Positions 10,272 to 21,060 of a stretch of DNA of 64,000 bases are shown here, in pieces. The notes under the pieces were generated by a model. It had not been told where the DNA came from. It worked only from the letters and a program-made list of their open reading frames with translations, and did no database searches. Positions within the stretch are counted from its first letter, which is position 1. Every line of letters starts with the position of its first letter. Origin of the DNA: Paramacrobiotus metropolitanus (Eukaryota; Tardigrada; Eutardigrada; Parachela; Macrobiotidae); NCBI RefSeq assembly GCF_019649055.1, contig NW_026570342.1, forward strand, positions 124,001 through 188,000, in the 5' to 3' direction. Made by a program: the position numbers and the translations under genes.

Positions 10272-11325
10272 CTGTAAACAGGTTCGAAAAAATTATCAGT
10301 GGATATTTCATGATAAAACTTTCTTTTGATTGATGTCCATGGAAAGGAAATTCATGCTTTAGCATTCGGCGCTTTAAAAAGAGAATTATTTCTTTTTATG
10401 GAAATTTGTTCTTTGACGTTTTTTTATGGATGAAAAAAACTGTGTACTTCACATCACATAAATTTATTTTCACGGTTTTATAAAACAAGTAATGGTACCA
10501 TTTTATAAAACCGTGAAAATAAATTTATGTGATGTGAAGTACACAGCCGTACGTTGCCCGCAGAATTAATGGGAATACAAGTAATAGTACCATATTCCCA
10601 TTAATTCTGCGGGCAACGTACGGCATTAAATTGAGACTTGGGTCTGAAAATAAAGTACAGCCAGTCTGCTACGATTTCCACACTGATGTTGAAAAATTCT
10701 GGAACGGTACTGAGTAGGTAGTGTTTTGACGATAAAATCCTGAAAAACAGTCGCATGCCTCAGCTTTTTGTCTTTCTCTTTAAAATTATGGAACAAAAGC
10801 AGCTAATGTAATCTCAAATCTGCGCGCAGTATTCAAAACGAAAAGAGTCACGATTTCTTAAGATTTACCAGCGAAGGACTAACTGGAAAATGCCGAAATA
10901 AATTCCTCAGTGCAGTTTTACTCTTACATGTTACGAAAGACTTTATGTACTTAATTATGTTATGGTTGACGTTTTCCGCAATTTTAACTGCAACGGCCAA
11001 CTCAGCCAACCGACAAAGTCAACCGCAGAAGATCCCTGACACAGTGTAACCGGGAAACGGCGTCGACTGTGCAGCGCGACTGTGCAGCTCAATTGAGCGC
11101 GCTGTGTACAGTCAAAAAGTGGTTACCTTCTTCACGCGCTTAACAAAGATATTGACTGCCGTTTCCGTTTGCCGGTTGCGATCGTCAACACACGATCATG
11201 AAAATTATCTCCAAGCATTAAACTTTATTTTGTCATCGTGAAATATCCACCGATCGCCTGACTGACGCCGACAAAACCATAAACAAATTGCCAATATCGC
11301 TTAAAACAAAAATTTAATTTTTTTA
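10272..11325 (-). other. KANK intron sequence moved with the KN exon
   Basis: Matches the intron upstream of exon 2 in the intact gene (41428 to about 42420), including the block around ACAGCCAGTCTGCTACGAT and the terminal block CGCCTGACTGACGCCG. Homology stops near 11325, corresponding to about 42420 in the intact copy. Copy A resumes at the adjoining base region, about 24560. The segment therefore looks like the missing middle of copy A. Apart from the double hairpin at 10440-10623 I see no other feature in it. Confidence 0.75.
10440..10623. repeat. Perfect double hairpin with identical-type loops
   Basis: Hairpin 1 has a 46-bp perfect stem (10440-10485 with 10501-10546) and loop CAAGTAATGGTACCA. 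Hairpin 2 begins at the next base, with a 31-bp perfect stem (10547-10577 with 10593-10623) and loop CAAGTAATAGTACCA. The loops differ by one base. Stem 1 and stem 2 sequences correspond to neighbouring sequence in the intact KANK intron near 41595-41680. The structure equals a 92-bp tandem duplication whose central 77 bp is inverted between 15-bp direct repeats (2 x 92 = 184 bp). Confidence 0.95.
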
Positions 11326-11439
11326 CTGGAAAGGCAAATAGAATTCTTCTTTGCCAAATTCAAAGTGAACAAGGTGAATTTTGTAACAGCAGTCTCTTAC
11401 TTTTCTAATTACTCGATATTTACGGTTGCTACTTGATGT

Positions 11440-11880
11440 TTACGATTTATGTACAGTACAATTAATTTTAATGGTTTGAAGCTTCATACATTCACGGTAG
11501 GCCAACAACACTACTGTACTGACTGCTGTATTAAGACTGAAAAAACAACCAAATTCACCATTAACAAATGTATTCCGTCCTGGCAAAGTGCCCAAAACTG
11601 CTGCTGCATTTCCCTTCATAATCGCCAAACTAATACGCTGTTTAAGGAAAGCCGTGGATCTACTCTCGCCTGTTTTTTCCCTTATGAGACGTCCAAAGAA
11701 GCTAACCATTTCCTTAGCACCTTCTCCTAGGACTCCCATCGTCTCCACAGCAAACGGATAAAACAAATACTGATCGCCCAGTAATCGGTAGTTAGATCGT
11801 TTTCGGTTTTCCGCTTGACGAGCCGCTGCTCCAGCCGCTTTAGCCGATCCTTTCAGGTACGACTGAACAATGTACGACAA
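11440..11880 (-). pseudogene. C-terminal fragment of a retroelement-like polyprotein
   Basis: The open frame reads KAAGAAARQAENRKRSNYRL, YPFAVETMGVLGEGAKEMVS, TGESRSTAFLKQRISLAIMK and GNAAAVLGTLP. This conserved tail is found at the C-terminus of reverse-transcriptase-type mobile-element proteins in many animal genomes. The best copy in this window is at 19430. Only the tail is present, with no reverse transcriptase and no upstream RPD...D-type segment. It is a 5'-truncated copy on the minus strand. Past GTLP the frame runs into unrelated residues. The precise element class is not established. Confidence 0.65.
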
Positions 11881-11884
11881 CTTT

Positions 11885-12300
11885 CAGGTACAGTACATAC
11901 CTTTGATCAAACTCAAAATCATCAACGTAAAACTATTACTTATTTGATTATTACCTCATGTTGTAATCATTGTAAAATTAAGTGTACTGCAGTGGAATGC
12001 GTACAGTCCCATCAGACAACTATACATTAGGATTGCACAGGATGTTGTTGTAGTACAGCGGCACGAAGGGGAAAATTCAATCGCCAAACGCGTACTTGGT
12101 TTAGCCTATGGACTTCCGCTTTTCTGGGTAAATGTACATTGAAGCATTAATTTTCGCTATTAAATATTTAAATTTTTATCCGATGCTTCTATAAGAAATG
12201 CATCCTACAAAGATTTGCGAATGAAAAGCGATTTCCAGATTTCTTTAAATTCTAATAATCATGTTAATTATTAGCTCCAATTGGCTGTGAAGACTTTTCA
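11885..12300. other. Intergenic, nothing recognised
   Basis: AT-rich sequence without a supported gene. It contains one copy of a recurrent TAGTACAGCGGCAC-type motif near 12051. Confidence 0.5.
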
Positions 12301-12314
12301 ATGAGCCACAACTC

Positions 12315-13195
12315 TACGAGTCGATGCTGCGTGCACGGGTGCTTGTACGGGTGTTGTCTGCGTGCACGGAGTTCGGACACGGGTGCTGGCTGTGTGCACG
12401 AGTGACCTTTTTGGATCCGCACGGGTGTTAGCTGTGTGCACGGCTATTTCGATCAGTTTTTTATGATTTTGAATTTTAGTCGTAACATTTATAATTTTCC
12501 CAGTCTTATTCAACCACAACAGGTTTTTCGACCGGTGTCTGACATATTAGATATTTTACATGTGCCATAATTTACTCACAGAAATAGTTACAGATACTGT
12601 TTTTTACGACCCAGAGGTTTTCTACGCGGCTTGATGCAACTGGAAATGGTGCCGGTTGCATGCTCATAAGCGGCCACCAAATGTGTCCGCAATTTCGCAT
12701 CAGACTCTGCTCAAAAGTGGCCGTTCCAAGATCCATCCCGAAAAGGAACGCAGTAGTCTTGGCAGTATTACAGAAATTCTTACATGGCTATATTACACAG
12801 GAATGGCTTTACCTTAATACAAAAATCTTCATGGAAAAAAACACTAGAGATTCTCACGTCTTCGACTCTACTTGCGGTGACTTTCAAGGACTTCATGGTA
12901 CTGCACTAACAAGTATAGATATTAACTGGTAACATAGTACTCTGTACTGGCTATTTACAGCAAATTTCGCAGTACTTGCGGTAGGTACAGTATTTTCGTA
13001 GAGAAATTGTGGGTTAAGTGAATAGGTTTTCATAAATAGTAATTCTGTAAGAAAATTATAACTAAAATATACAATTAAATTTAAATTAAACAGTTTAAAT
13101 AATTTCCCGTGCCCGCAGCCAACGCCCGTTCCCAAACCCCGTGCACGCAGCCAACACCCGTGCGGACCCGAAAATATCACCCGTGCAGGCCCGTC
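12315..13195. repeat. GTGCACGGGTGTTGGCTGCG-type short repeats in inverted clusters
   Basis: A cluster at about 12315-12460 contains several diverged units of GTGCACGGGTGYTNGCTGYG. A second cluster at about 13105-13195 carries the same unit on the opposite strand, and one more partial unit lies near 14187-14207. The roughly 640 bp between the clusters has no supported gene. Inverted clusters of this kind are typical of subterminal regions of a non-autonomous DNA element, but no terminus was identified. Confidence 0.6.
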
Positions 13196-13209
13196 GTTAG
13201 ACCCCTATC

Positions 13210-14174
13210 CAGTTTTCAAAACACTACTCCTCCTACAGTTTCCATCCGATAATTTTTCTGAATACACCATTGAACTCAGCGTAAAATTCTGAACAAGATG
13301 ATTGAGGCCGATTTTTGAAATTTGAATTTCCCTGGTTCGGCTACCACGGGCGGTTGCCCTGTGCGACAGACATGTTTTTGGGGCTTTCCCCCCTGACCCC
13401 CCAAACGTATTTTGACACTAAAAAACACGGTTTTGGCTTGTTTTTACTCGTTTTTCACGAACTTCAACTATTATTTAGTTATTTAAATTCTGTTATGATT
13501 TAACACCATAAATATCATCATCATCGGCTGGAAGGAATATTTTCTGTTTTTCTAGCAAGCGTCAGCTCAATATACAGTATACAACAGACAAATCCTGTTT
13601 TACCGACTTTATTCGTGATCATCTTTTGCGAATTTTTTACGACATGTCGATCTGCTCTGAAAAGGAAGGTGGTATTTTACCAAAAATAGATGTTTACGAT
13701 CACATTAAAACGGACTGGAAATCGCATGGCATTATGGATTTGTTAATTCTTTTAACGCTTGATCATTGCGCTGTAAGTGATGCCTTGGATCCTCCTAGCG
13801 ACATGCCGCTTATGCGCAAGCAATTTGGGAAAATTTAAGAGACTATCCCTTCCAGCCGATGATTATGATATTTATGATGTTGAATCATAAAAAAATTTAA
13901 ATAACTAAATACTAGTTAAAGTTCGTGAAAAACGAGTAAAAATAAGCCAAAACTGTGTTTTTTAGTGTCAAAATATGTTTGGGGGGTCAGGGGGGAAAGC
14001 CCCAAAAACATGTCTGTCGCATAGGGCAACCGCCCGTGGTAGTCGATCCAGGGGAACTTCAAATTTCAAAAATCGGCCTCAATCATCTTGTTCAGAATTT
14101 TACGCTGATTTCAATGGTCTAGTCAGAAAAATTATCGGATGGAAACTGTAGGAGGAGTAGTGTTTTGAAAACTG
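13210..14174. mobile_element. Near-palindromic element with long inverted arms
   Basis: The left arm 13210-13539 and right arm 13844-14174 are inverted copies, about 90% identical by eye, with outer ends CAGTTTTCAAAACACTACTC. The arms include a C-rich block (GGGGCTTTCCCCCCTGACCC). The 300-bp centre carries the exon-like ORF described separately. No clear target-site duplication was found. The form fits a foldback or long-TIR non-autonomous DNA transposon. Confidence 0.85.
13554..13838 (+). CDS. Exon-like ORF inside the palindromic element
   Basis: A polypyrimidine tract and acceptor (ctgtttttctag, ending at 13555) precede an open frame that reads KRQLNIQYTTDKSCFTDFIR, then DHLLRIFYDMSICSEKEGG, then IKTDWKSHGIMDLLILLTLD and DALDPPSDMPLMRKQFGKI, ending at TAA just before the right arm. 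No ATG start is needed if this is a captured internal or terminal exon. I do not recognise the protein. It could be a captured host exon or the remnant of the element's own transposase. Confidence 0.35.
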   Translation, partial: SKRQLNIQYTTDKSCFTDFIRDHLLRIFYDMSICSEKEGGILPKIDVYDHIKTDWKSHGIMDLLILLTLDHCAVSDALDPPSDMPLMRKQFGKI

Positions 14175-14550
14175 AGCCAAAACCCGTGTTTACCCGTGCA
14201 CGCAGCCATAATGAATTTTTTAAGTTTGCCGTAATTCTGCTTAACTTAACCTTGAAGCGAAGATTATCCTCACGCTCACATGGTGAGTTTGAAAATTTCT
14301 GTAAATTGTCCGGTCGTCGATTAGCACGTGTTGGAAAAGGTCACAGCCATCTACCGGTATACGCTCTGGGCGTGGATCTGGTTTCTTTTCTTCATTAGCA
14401 CAAGCCAGTCGCATTGAACAAACAGTAATAACAAACAGTATCCAAAAAAAAATTTTCGACACCTTCAAAAATATTAGAGAAGAAATACAGAAATTAGCTG
14501 CTCGAGCATATTTTGTTTGGTTCTTCCCAACAGTAAGAAAAGCGCGCCAA

Positions 14551-15620
14551 CCGTAGTTATTCAAAACCGATTGAAATTTGAAAACAAGCTGTTTAAAAAT
14601 GCCTCGTCAAGGGCATGCTGATCTGCTGGCTTTCTGCTTCATTACCTTTTGAATAATTCACTCGCCTCCCGTTCTCACGGACTTAATCAACATTTTCGCC
14701 GGAAAAGATGCTTTAACATTTTTACCAACAAGATTCGCCGACAGAGCAGAACGTGTATTGCGTGTTTCTCTTAAAATCTCGACGATTATAAATTAAAATC
14801 AAACTCCACTTCATGAATAAATTACATACACTATTACACGTTTCTTAAGAAGGCTGCATTTTCACCGGCACAGTTGAAGTGCTGTGCAAAAGGTACAGCG
14901 AAAAATGGACAGTCAGCAACGTAAACACTGACAAAAGAGGTCAGTTGACGCGCATTAATCGGGTACTAGCGTGGTGAATCATCGCCATCCAGACCCACCT
15001 ATTTTGTGGAGCGAACTGAACCAGATTTCAAGAAAACCTATCTCTGTCGGCATACTACAGTATGCCAGTGCTGCTTATACTCTGTACGTTAGTGTTAAAG
15101 GAATATGCGAAACTGCCTATGTGGATCCACTGGCACGGATAAACCCGTTTTCCACCTTAGTCTGGAAACGCGGCATGTGTTTGGCATGGGACGCTCCCTG
15201 CGTGGACACGGTCGCCCCATCGCATATCAAGTCTACTTCGCGGCCGCGGGATCCGCCGCCGCTCAGGCCGAAGACAAGAAATCGAGACTCTAAGCGTACC
15301 TTGAGGGCAGAAATACCGGTAGCTATAATTCCTGTACAAAAATTTAGCCGAATATCCAAACACAAACTAAAAATAAACCATCCAGCTCATGCTGCTTTTC
15401 AACAGTTCCCAAGACACAAGCAACATTACCACGTTGAATTTCAATACTAAAACGTTGCAACAACAAATACTTTGCGCGAACGTTACCAGTCTGCTCTCCG
15501 ATGCGTCTGACTCTGGCCAGCTCATCAGTAATAACCATGGTGAAAGGACCGCAGCTTCCAACTGTTTCTAACGCGACGGGTTTGAAAATGTACCGGTCAG
15601 CCACAGCATATCTGTACTTG
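14551..15620. pseudogene. Repeat unit R copy 1 with oppositely oriented halves of the retroelement tail
   Basis: 14551-15000 is shared with 30755-31195 and 44083-44472. The + strand at about 15114-15294 then encodes WKRGMCLAWDAPCVDTVAPS, the first half of the polyprotein tail. The next segment, 15604-15344, encodes the second half on the minus strand: RYIFKPVALETVGSCGP, then LLQRFSIEIQRGNVACVLG. The two halves therefore face each other. A one-base loss in the AAA/GSAAAQAE region shifts the + frame relative to copy 2. It is non-functional as a protein gene. Confidence 0.7.
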
Positions 15621-15769
15621 CCGCACTTCCGGTGTTCAGATGCTTCTGCTGCAGCACCCGCATGATCGGTTGTCTGACCACTTTAAGTCTGTGCAAACGT
15701 ATCGGCCACAATGACGTCCGCACCAAAGCGTTGCTGTTTTTCCACGGATAATGAGTTAATCCATCCGGT

Positions 15770-15991
15770 AGATATACTTTTGCTGCGCTAGGTTATGAAA
15801 CTCTCGGCCTTTGGGGAAAGTTGGCTTCCCTTTTAATAAAGGAAATCGGCAGGCAGCACACTGGTGAACCTCACTTTCACGACTTCCTTCACCAACGCCT
15901 TTCGATCCAAATACAACGAGGCAGTGCGGTATCCGTCCTAGGGACCATGGACAGAACGGACAATTCCAAAGAGACTTTTTTATATAATTAG
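15770..15991 (+). pseudogene. Another C-terminal fragment of the retroelement tail
   Basis: The frame reads RYTFAALGYETLGLWGKLAS, then HQRLSIQIQRGSAVSVLGTM, and stops at TAG (15989-15991). It belongs to the same family as 11440-11880 but is clearly diverged. It is truncated at its 5' side and directly follows the minus-strand half of repeat R copy 1. Confidence 0.6.
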
Positions 15992-16017
15992 CTCTACTTT
16001 GTGACGAAATTTGTTCA

Positions 16018-16251
16018 ATGCGACTGGCTTGTGCTAATGAAGAAAAGAAACCAGATCCACGCCCAGAGCGTATACCGGTAGATGGCTGTGACCTTTTCCA
16101 ACACGTGCTAATCGACGACCGGACAAATTACAGAAAATTTTCAAACTCACCATGTGAGCGTGAGGATAATCTTCGCTTCGAGGATAAGTTAAGCAGAATT
16201 ACGGCAAGCAAGCATTTAGCGAAATTGCGGCAAGCTTTTCGAGCCGCATGA
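16018..16251 (+). CDS. Unrecognised 77-aa ORF in the inverted repeat
   Basis: The ORF begins MRLACANEEKKPDPRPERIP and continues DGCDLFQHVLIDDRTNYRKF. Its first 60 residues are also encoded, in opposite orientation, by the other arm (14422-14241), where a hydrophobic segment (FFWILFVITVCSM) precedes the shared part. No domain is recognised. It may be a repeat-borne ORF rather than a host gene. Confidence 0.25.
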   Translation: MRLACANEEKKPDPRPERIPVDGCDLFQHVLIDDRTNYRKFSNSPCEREDNLRFEDKLSRITASKHLAKLRQAFRAA

Positions 16252-16259
16252 TACTTTGC

Positions 16260-17155
16260 TACGATTACACCTTAGTTGCACATTATCTCGACAACAAATG
16301 CAAATGCATTCGACTCAAAAATACACCGGTTTCTCATAGTGATGCTTATTAGGCGTGCTCTGCGCCACATGCTACCTATGTGTTCATACACTTTGTATGT
16401 AGTTCATACTCGTACGTTCAACCGGTTTTGATGCAGAAAAAGGGAAAAAAAGTCAACGGCTGAACAAAATTAAAAATCTAATCACGTACGTTCGTACATT
16501 CAAATAACTTTTTATTATTCAGATTATACTACTTCGTACGGCAATCGTTAGACAAAGCCACATTATCGGTGCCAGTAGATTGGGTAGACTACGATATCGT
16601 CTTGTATCAGAGGAAGGTGGCTAGTAAGTTGAAGACGAACGGACGACCTTTCCTAGATACCACAAACGGCAAGTAAGGTTCTGCGACACTGACCTTTTTA
16701 TACCGCTACCCACCACGACAACATCGGTATAGCGACTCTGAGAATCTCAATCTGCTAGAGAAGAACTCAGTGGAATCTCCTTGTATCCTGCAAGCTCTAG
16801 AATCCCTGAAGATCCTGAAGAATTCAATGTGGTTATCCGGTCAACTTAGAAGAGACAAATCTGAAACCTCTAGTGTGTCTTCAACAAAACGCTAACTCCA
16901 GATGGAAGCAGAGGCGAATAACAAGATTTTATGCGAGCGAATGGTCGAGCAGGAAGTGACCTTTGATCACGAGAGAATGCTAACACGACGCACATACAGT
17001 CTGTACCTGTGCACCACTTCACTGAAATCCGAGAACAACTACGAGTAACAGCAGTTTATACTTTGTAGGAAAATCTGTGGGATGCCAAAAACATGAAACT
17101 TCTCCCAGTGCTAAGGAGCCAAGCGTTCCGCTTGTCTTATATAGACTTCGAGATG
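16260..17155. other. Intergenic, nothing recognised
   Basis: No supported gene, splice pattern or strong repeat in this stretch. Open frames here are short and lack family resemblance. Confidence 0.5.
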
Positions 17156-17163
17156 CGCGCAGG

Positions 17164-17990
17164 TAGAGCCCTGCACGAGCAGCAAAAGTGCTGCTCGACT
17201 CGCTCGTTTCAGCTTTCTGAAACTTCCTGCTCGCTCAGCTCGCTCGCGCCCAAACCGCCGCTCGCTCAACTCGCTCGTTTTCCAACTTTTCTTTGCTTCC
17301 GCTCGGTCAACTCGCTCGTAATTTTATTTTGGCAAATCGGCTCGCTCGTGAGATCGGCAAAAATTTAAGTATCAATTTTTTGCACGAATTAATTATACCA
17401 AACTTTTCACCAACACAAAAACTCAGGAAGTATAACAGGATGTTCAGAGGCAATCACTTGAATCTCCATACTGGTAGTCCGTTTCATTACAGTTTCATTT
17501 TTTCGCTAATACCTTTCTCTAATTTTCAACTGGATGTAGTTTTCTTAATTTAGCCTGAAACAAATACATACAATAGAATGCCCGAAAATTAAAATGCACC
17601 TTTCTTAGGAAGCCTTCAATTTATTCATAAACCCGTCAAATAATGTTTTTGTTAGCTACAGAATATCAAAACTCAGTCCCGAGTCCCAACCGGTCTAGGA
17701 AATTTAGTAAATCACTTCGCGCGAAGCGCGAAGGTGACGGTGGTTTAGGACCGTTTTCAGGTCGGTCAATGTAATTTTGTACTAGAAACTTCTCCAGCTC
17801 GCACAATGTCAGCCTGTAGGCTCGCGATCGCTCGCACCCGACCATCCCGCTCGCTCGACTCACTCGCAATTTTTTTTCTGTTGCTCAGCTCGTTCGCAAA
17901 TTCGCAAAACGATGCCTGCTCGCTCGAAGTGCTCGCGAGCGCCGAGCGCTCGCGAGCCGAGCCGAGCGGCTCGGCTCGTGCAGGGCTCTA
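17164..17990. mobile_element. hAT-type MITE, 827 bp
   Basis: 17-bp perfect terminal inverted repeats begin TAGAGCCCTGCACGAGC, the outer bases of hAT elements. They are flanked by a perfect 8-bp target-site duplication CGCGCAGG at 17156-17163 and 17991-17998, the length diagnostic for hAT. Subterminal regions are packed with GCTCG-type pentamer repeats on both sides. There is no transposase coding sequence, so the element is non-autonomous. The perfect duplication suggests a recent insertion. Confidence 0.95.
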
Positions 17991-17999
17991 CGCGCAGGC

Positions 18000-18560
18000 A
18001 TCGAGCATGCGTCAAACAAATAAAGATGTTTGTAGCTGGCCATTGACTACAAGTCTACAACCAGGAAATCAACAGCATTGGTCAAACGTAGATCCGCGTC
18101 ATCCGAAGTAAATAATTCAGACAAGTTTAATTTAAGTAAAACAAGTATGTACAAATAAGATATAAATTAATAAAGGAATAAAGGATAAGCGACAAAAGTA
18201 CAAAGATGTGTACAAGGAGTACCCACACCGGTATACGTCAATATTCTGTAATCACATTTGCTCTTTTTTGTAACGAATCACCGGAACAAAATGCATGCAT
18301 TCTAACTTCGCCTTATGCGGAATTGCGTGCATCTTGTGTAATAAAAGTGGTTTATGGAACAAAACCGGTTTATGGAACAGAAATACGTATGGAAGAAAAT
18401 ACGGGATGTGGGCCCGAGCTGATTCGTGGTGAATTTCTATGCAAGAGAATTTATTACTTATCAAATCAATAAAAAATTAAACAATGATTGGAAAAGATAC
18501 TACATGGATTATTTTTTGTTACTTTTATCGAAATGAGAGCATATCTTGGTAGTCGTTGGT
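18000..18560. other. Intergenic, nothing recognised
   Basis: No gene supported. Contains a short imperfect tandem duplication around GGTTTATGGAACA (about 18349-18380). Confidence 0.5.
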
Positions 18561-19423
18561 GGTAAAAAACCCACTGTTCTACGTTATTCCCACAAACTAG
18601 AGTCCGCACCGTACACTACTCCGTCATTCTGAACGCTGTGCGGCAGTTAATAGCCACGACCGTTCACGTAAAACCGGTGGAATTCTCTTCGATTACTTAT
18701 GCAATTTTTCCGGCAGAAACAAAAGAATTATGATACTTCCGTTATGAAACTACAGCACAGCAGCAAAATTTTCGAAACGCCCATTTGTTGCCGCGAAGCA
18801 TACTGGAAAACGCGCAACGCACCAGCAACGAACAGCCATATAAACTTGATCCATACAATTATACACACAGCGGTTTTCGTATTTTTCTCAATAATAACAA
18901 AAACAATTGTTTTAAAATTGTGAGAAGTCGTCGATTGTTAGGATGATCATGTTTTCAGCAAATCTGACGAGTTGTGCTAATTTTACTGATTTGTTTTCCT
19001 CATAGCTGCATGCTCGTCGACTAAAAGCAAAGCACTGTACAGCAATGCAACGATGTTTTCCCTCGTGCTGCATTTTTTGGGACCATTTTCGTGGGAAATG
19101 CAATTTACAAGCAAAACAAAATAATAGCAATACAAACAAACGCTTTGGGAAACCAAAAAGAAAAAAAGCATTAGAAAATACTTTGTTTCTCAAGCAGACA
19201 CGCCCACTCGTTTCACATGGTGGACGTGGTGTGGTTCAGTTTCCGTGTGAAGCCGCACCGGCTCGTCTCCGCGGCGTGATCGTTGCCGTTCCTGTCGCGT
19301 TTCTGTGCTTTTAAGGGAATCTACAAAAAAGAGCACTAAAAAGTGATATTAAATGTAATTATTTAATTCAATAACGCATTATTTATTTATTCGAATTGTC
19401 AATTAAATAAACTAATTAAAGGT

Positions 19424-19901
19424 CTCTCAGTGAAAGATCGCAAGAGGCCGGACGTGATTACTCTTATACCGTGGGAGCGCGGTAAACCGCTTGCTATTGA
19501 CGTGACCTGCGTTGACACACTCGCTGCTTCGTATATCGACCGCACCTTTCTGAACGTTGGAGCCGCTGCCGAGCTGGCGGAACGGGCCAAACTGATCAAA
19601 CACGCCTGGCTTTTACCAAGATACAACCTCACAGCGGCAGCGATTGAAATTTACGGACCATGGGGGGACGGTACGAAAATGCTCGTTGACAAGGTTGGAA
19701 ACGGGATAGCAACCGCCACAGGCCAGAAGCGGGCGAAAGAGTTTTTTAAGCAGCGGCTATCTGTTCAAATTCAACGAGGAAATGCTATATGTGTGATGGG
19801 TACAATCCCCGATCAGGATAGCATTGAGGAAGTGTTTTTCTTATGAATTTGTGTTGTTTCGAGTACTTAGTTAGTACTTACGAGTGATACTTATTAAAGG
19901 T
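19424..19901 (+). mobile_element. 5'-truncated retroelement-like insertion with 9-bp TSD
   Basis: Flanked by ATTAAAGGT at 19415-19423 and 19893-19901, and absent from the corresponding place downstream of KANK copy B (near 35140). It carries the best copy of the polyprotein tail (19430-19846): RPDVITLIPWERGKPLAIDV, then CVDTLAASYI, GAAAELAERAKL, FFKQRLSVQIQRGNAICVMG and a TGA. The RPD...W-RGK...D-TC pattern resembles a restriction-like (PD-(D/E)XK-type) nuclease segment, as known at the C-terminus of some non-LTR elements; that assignment is tentative. There is no poly(A) tail, and the 3' UTR is about 45 bp. Confidence 0.8.
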
Positions 19902-20862
19902 GACCGACCCCACTAATTAAATTTTAAATAAAAACAAATGTTATTAAAGTTATAATTATTATTATTCCTACAATCATTAATAATCGATCACATAAAATAA
20001 AAGTACGTTGAAAAGAAAACCTAAGAAAAGAAAGTAAGAAAAAATGTAGGGAAACACTGTACAGTGGGGGAACTCGGAATCCTGGACACTTCAGTCGCCT
20101 CGCGCGATGAGGATGAAGCGAACGCCGTGGGTGGGCGTAACTGCGACAGACTGTCGCCCGGTCCGAGGGTGGTGCGGGCGTAAATCAGCGCCGCGATGTC
20201 CTTATGTTGCGCCTCCAACGCCACGTATAGGGCACACATCCCATCCTGTATCCCATGAAAATAATTGAAAATGTTGATAATTCATAAAGAATCACGAAAA
20301 TTTGTAAAGAATCAATGCCGGAAAAGCATTCGACAAAAACGAATAAAATCCTCGAAGTTTCAAAGTATCTCAGACTTTAAAAACTTATTTAGGAAGCTGT
20401 TATATTTTCCCTGAGAACACCAAACCGCCAACTGGGAATTTTTGCGTTTTAATCTAAAAGAACATTGCAAGAAACGTTCATTTCTGTATGTACACACCTG
20501 TACTACCCAGTACGAACATGAGTATTCTGAATGGAAAATCAAAGTGACACTGTCCGTAGACAAAGTGCAAAATTATCTAGAAAACTTATTAAATAAAATG
20601 GATCTCAAATTAAAGAATTATTATTATTAAAAAAAATCTATCAAAATATTTAGTTTTGAAAAAATTTCTGTTTCCATCTAAAGTGGCTCTTAATCGGCTT
20701 AACTAATTCTGAGATTTTAGAGTGCGTTTAGAGAGACGTTCAGCTGAACGAAAAGCAACCTTAATCCCATGTACTACGAACATCAGCGATGGGTGGTTTG
20801 AAGAGCAATCTGCACTAGTACGACTGCCAAAAACTAAGCCAACTATTACCGCTAAATCATCA

Positions 20863-21060
<198 letters not shown>

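Larger units (their letters stand above)
14228..16205. mobile_element. Composite block bounded by 195-bp inverted repeats
   Basis: 14228-14422 and 16010-16205 are inverted copies, nearly identical, each coding for the peptide start MRLACANEEKKPDPRPERIP on the strand pointing inward-to-outward. Between them lie repeat unit R copy 1 and two more fragments of the retroelement tail. The block behaves like a composite of nested insertions. I did not find matching target-site duplications outside the inverted repeats. Confidence 0.7.

Noticed and set aside
9562-10365. Long Pro/Arg-rich minus ORF
   Set aside because: It is the wrong frame of the KN exon over most of its length. The KN motif is in another frame after a one-base loss.
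11060-11075. Other GTCGAC sites (for example near 11062, 18998, 30484, 34752, 43661, 46268, 61112)
   Set aside because: Their flanks are not self-complementary beyond the 6-bp core, so they are ordinary hexamer occurrences.
17666-18111. Ser/Arg-rich ORFs
   Set aside because: They are produced by the GCTCG pentamer repeats of the hAT MITE.
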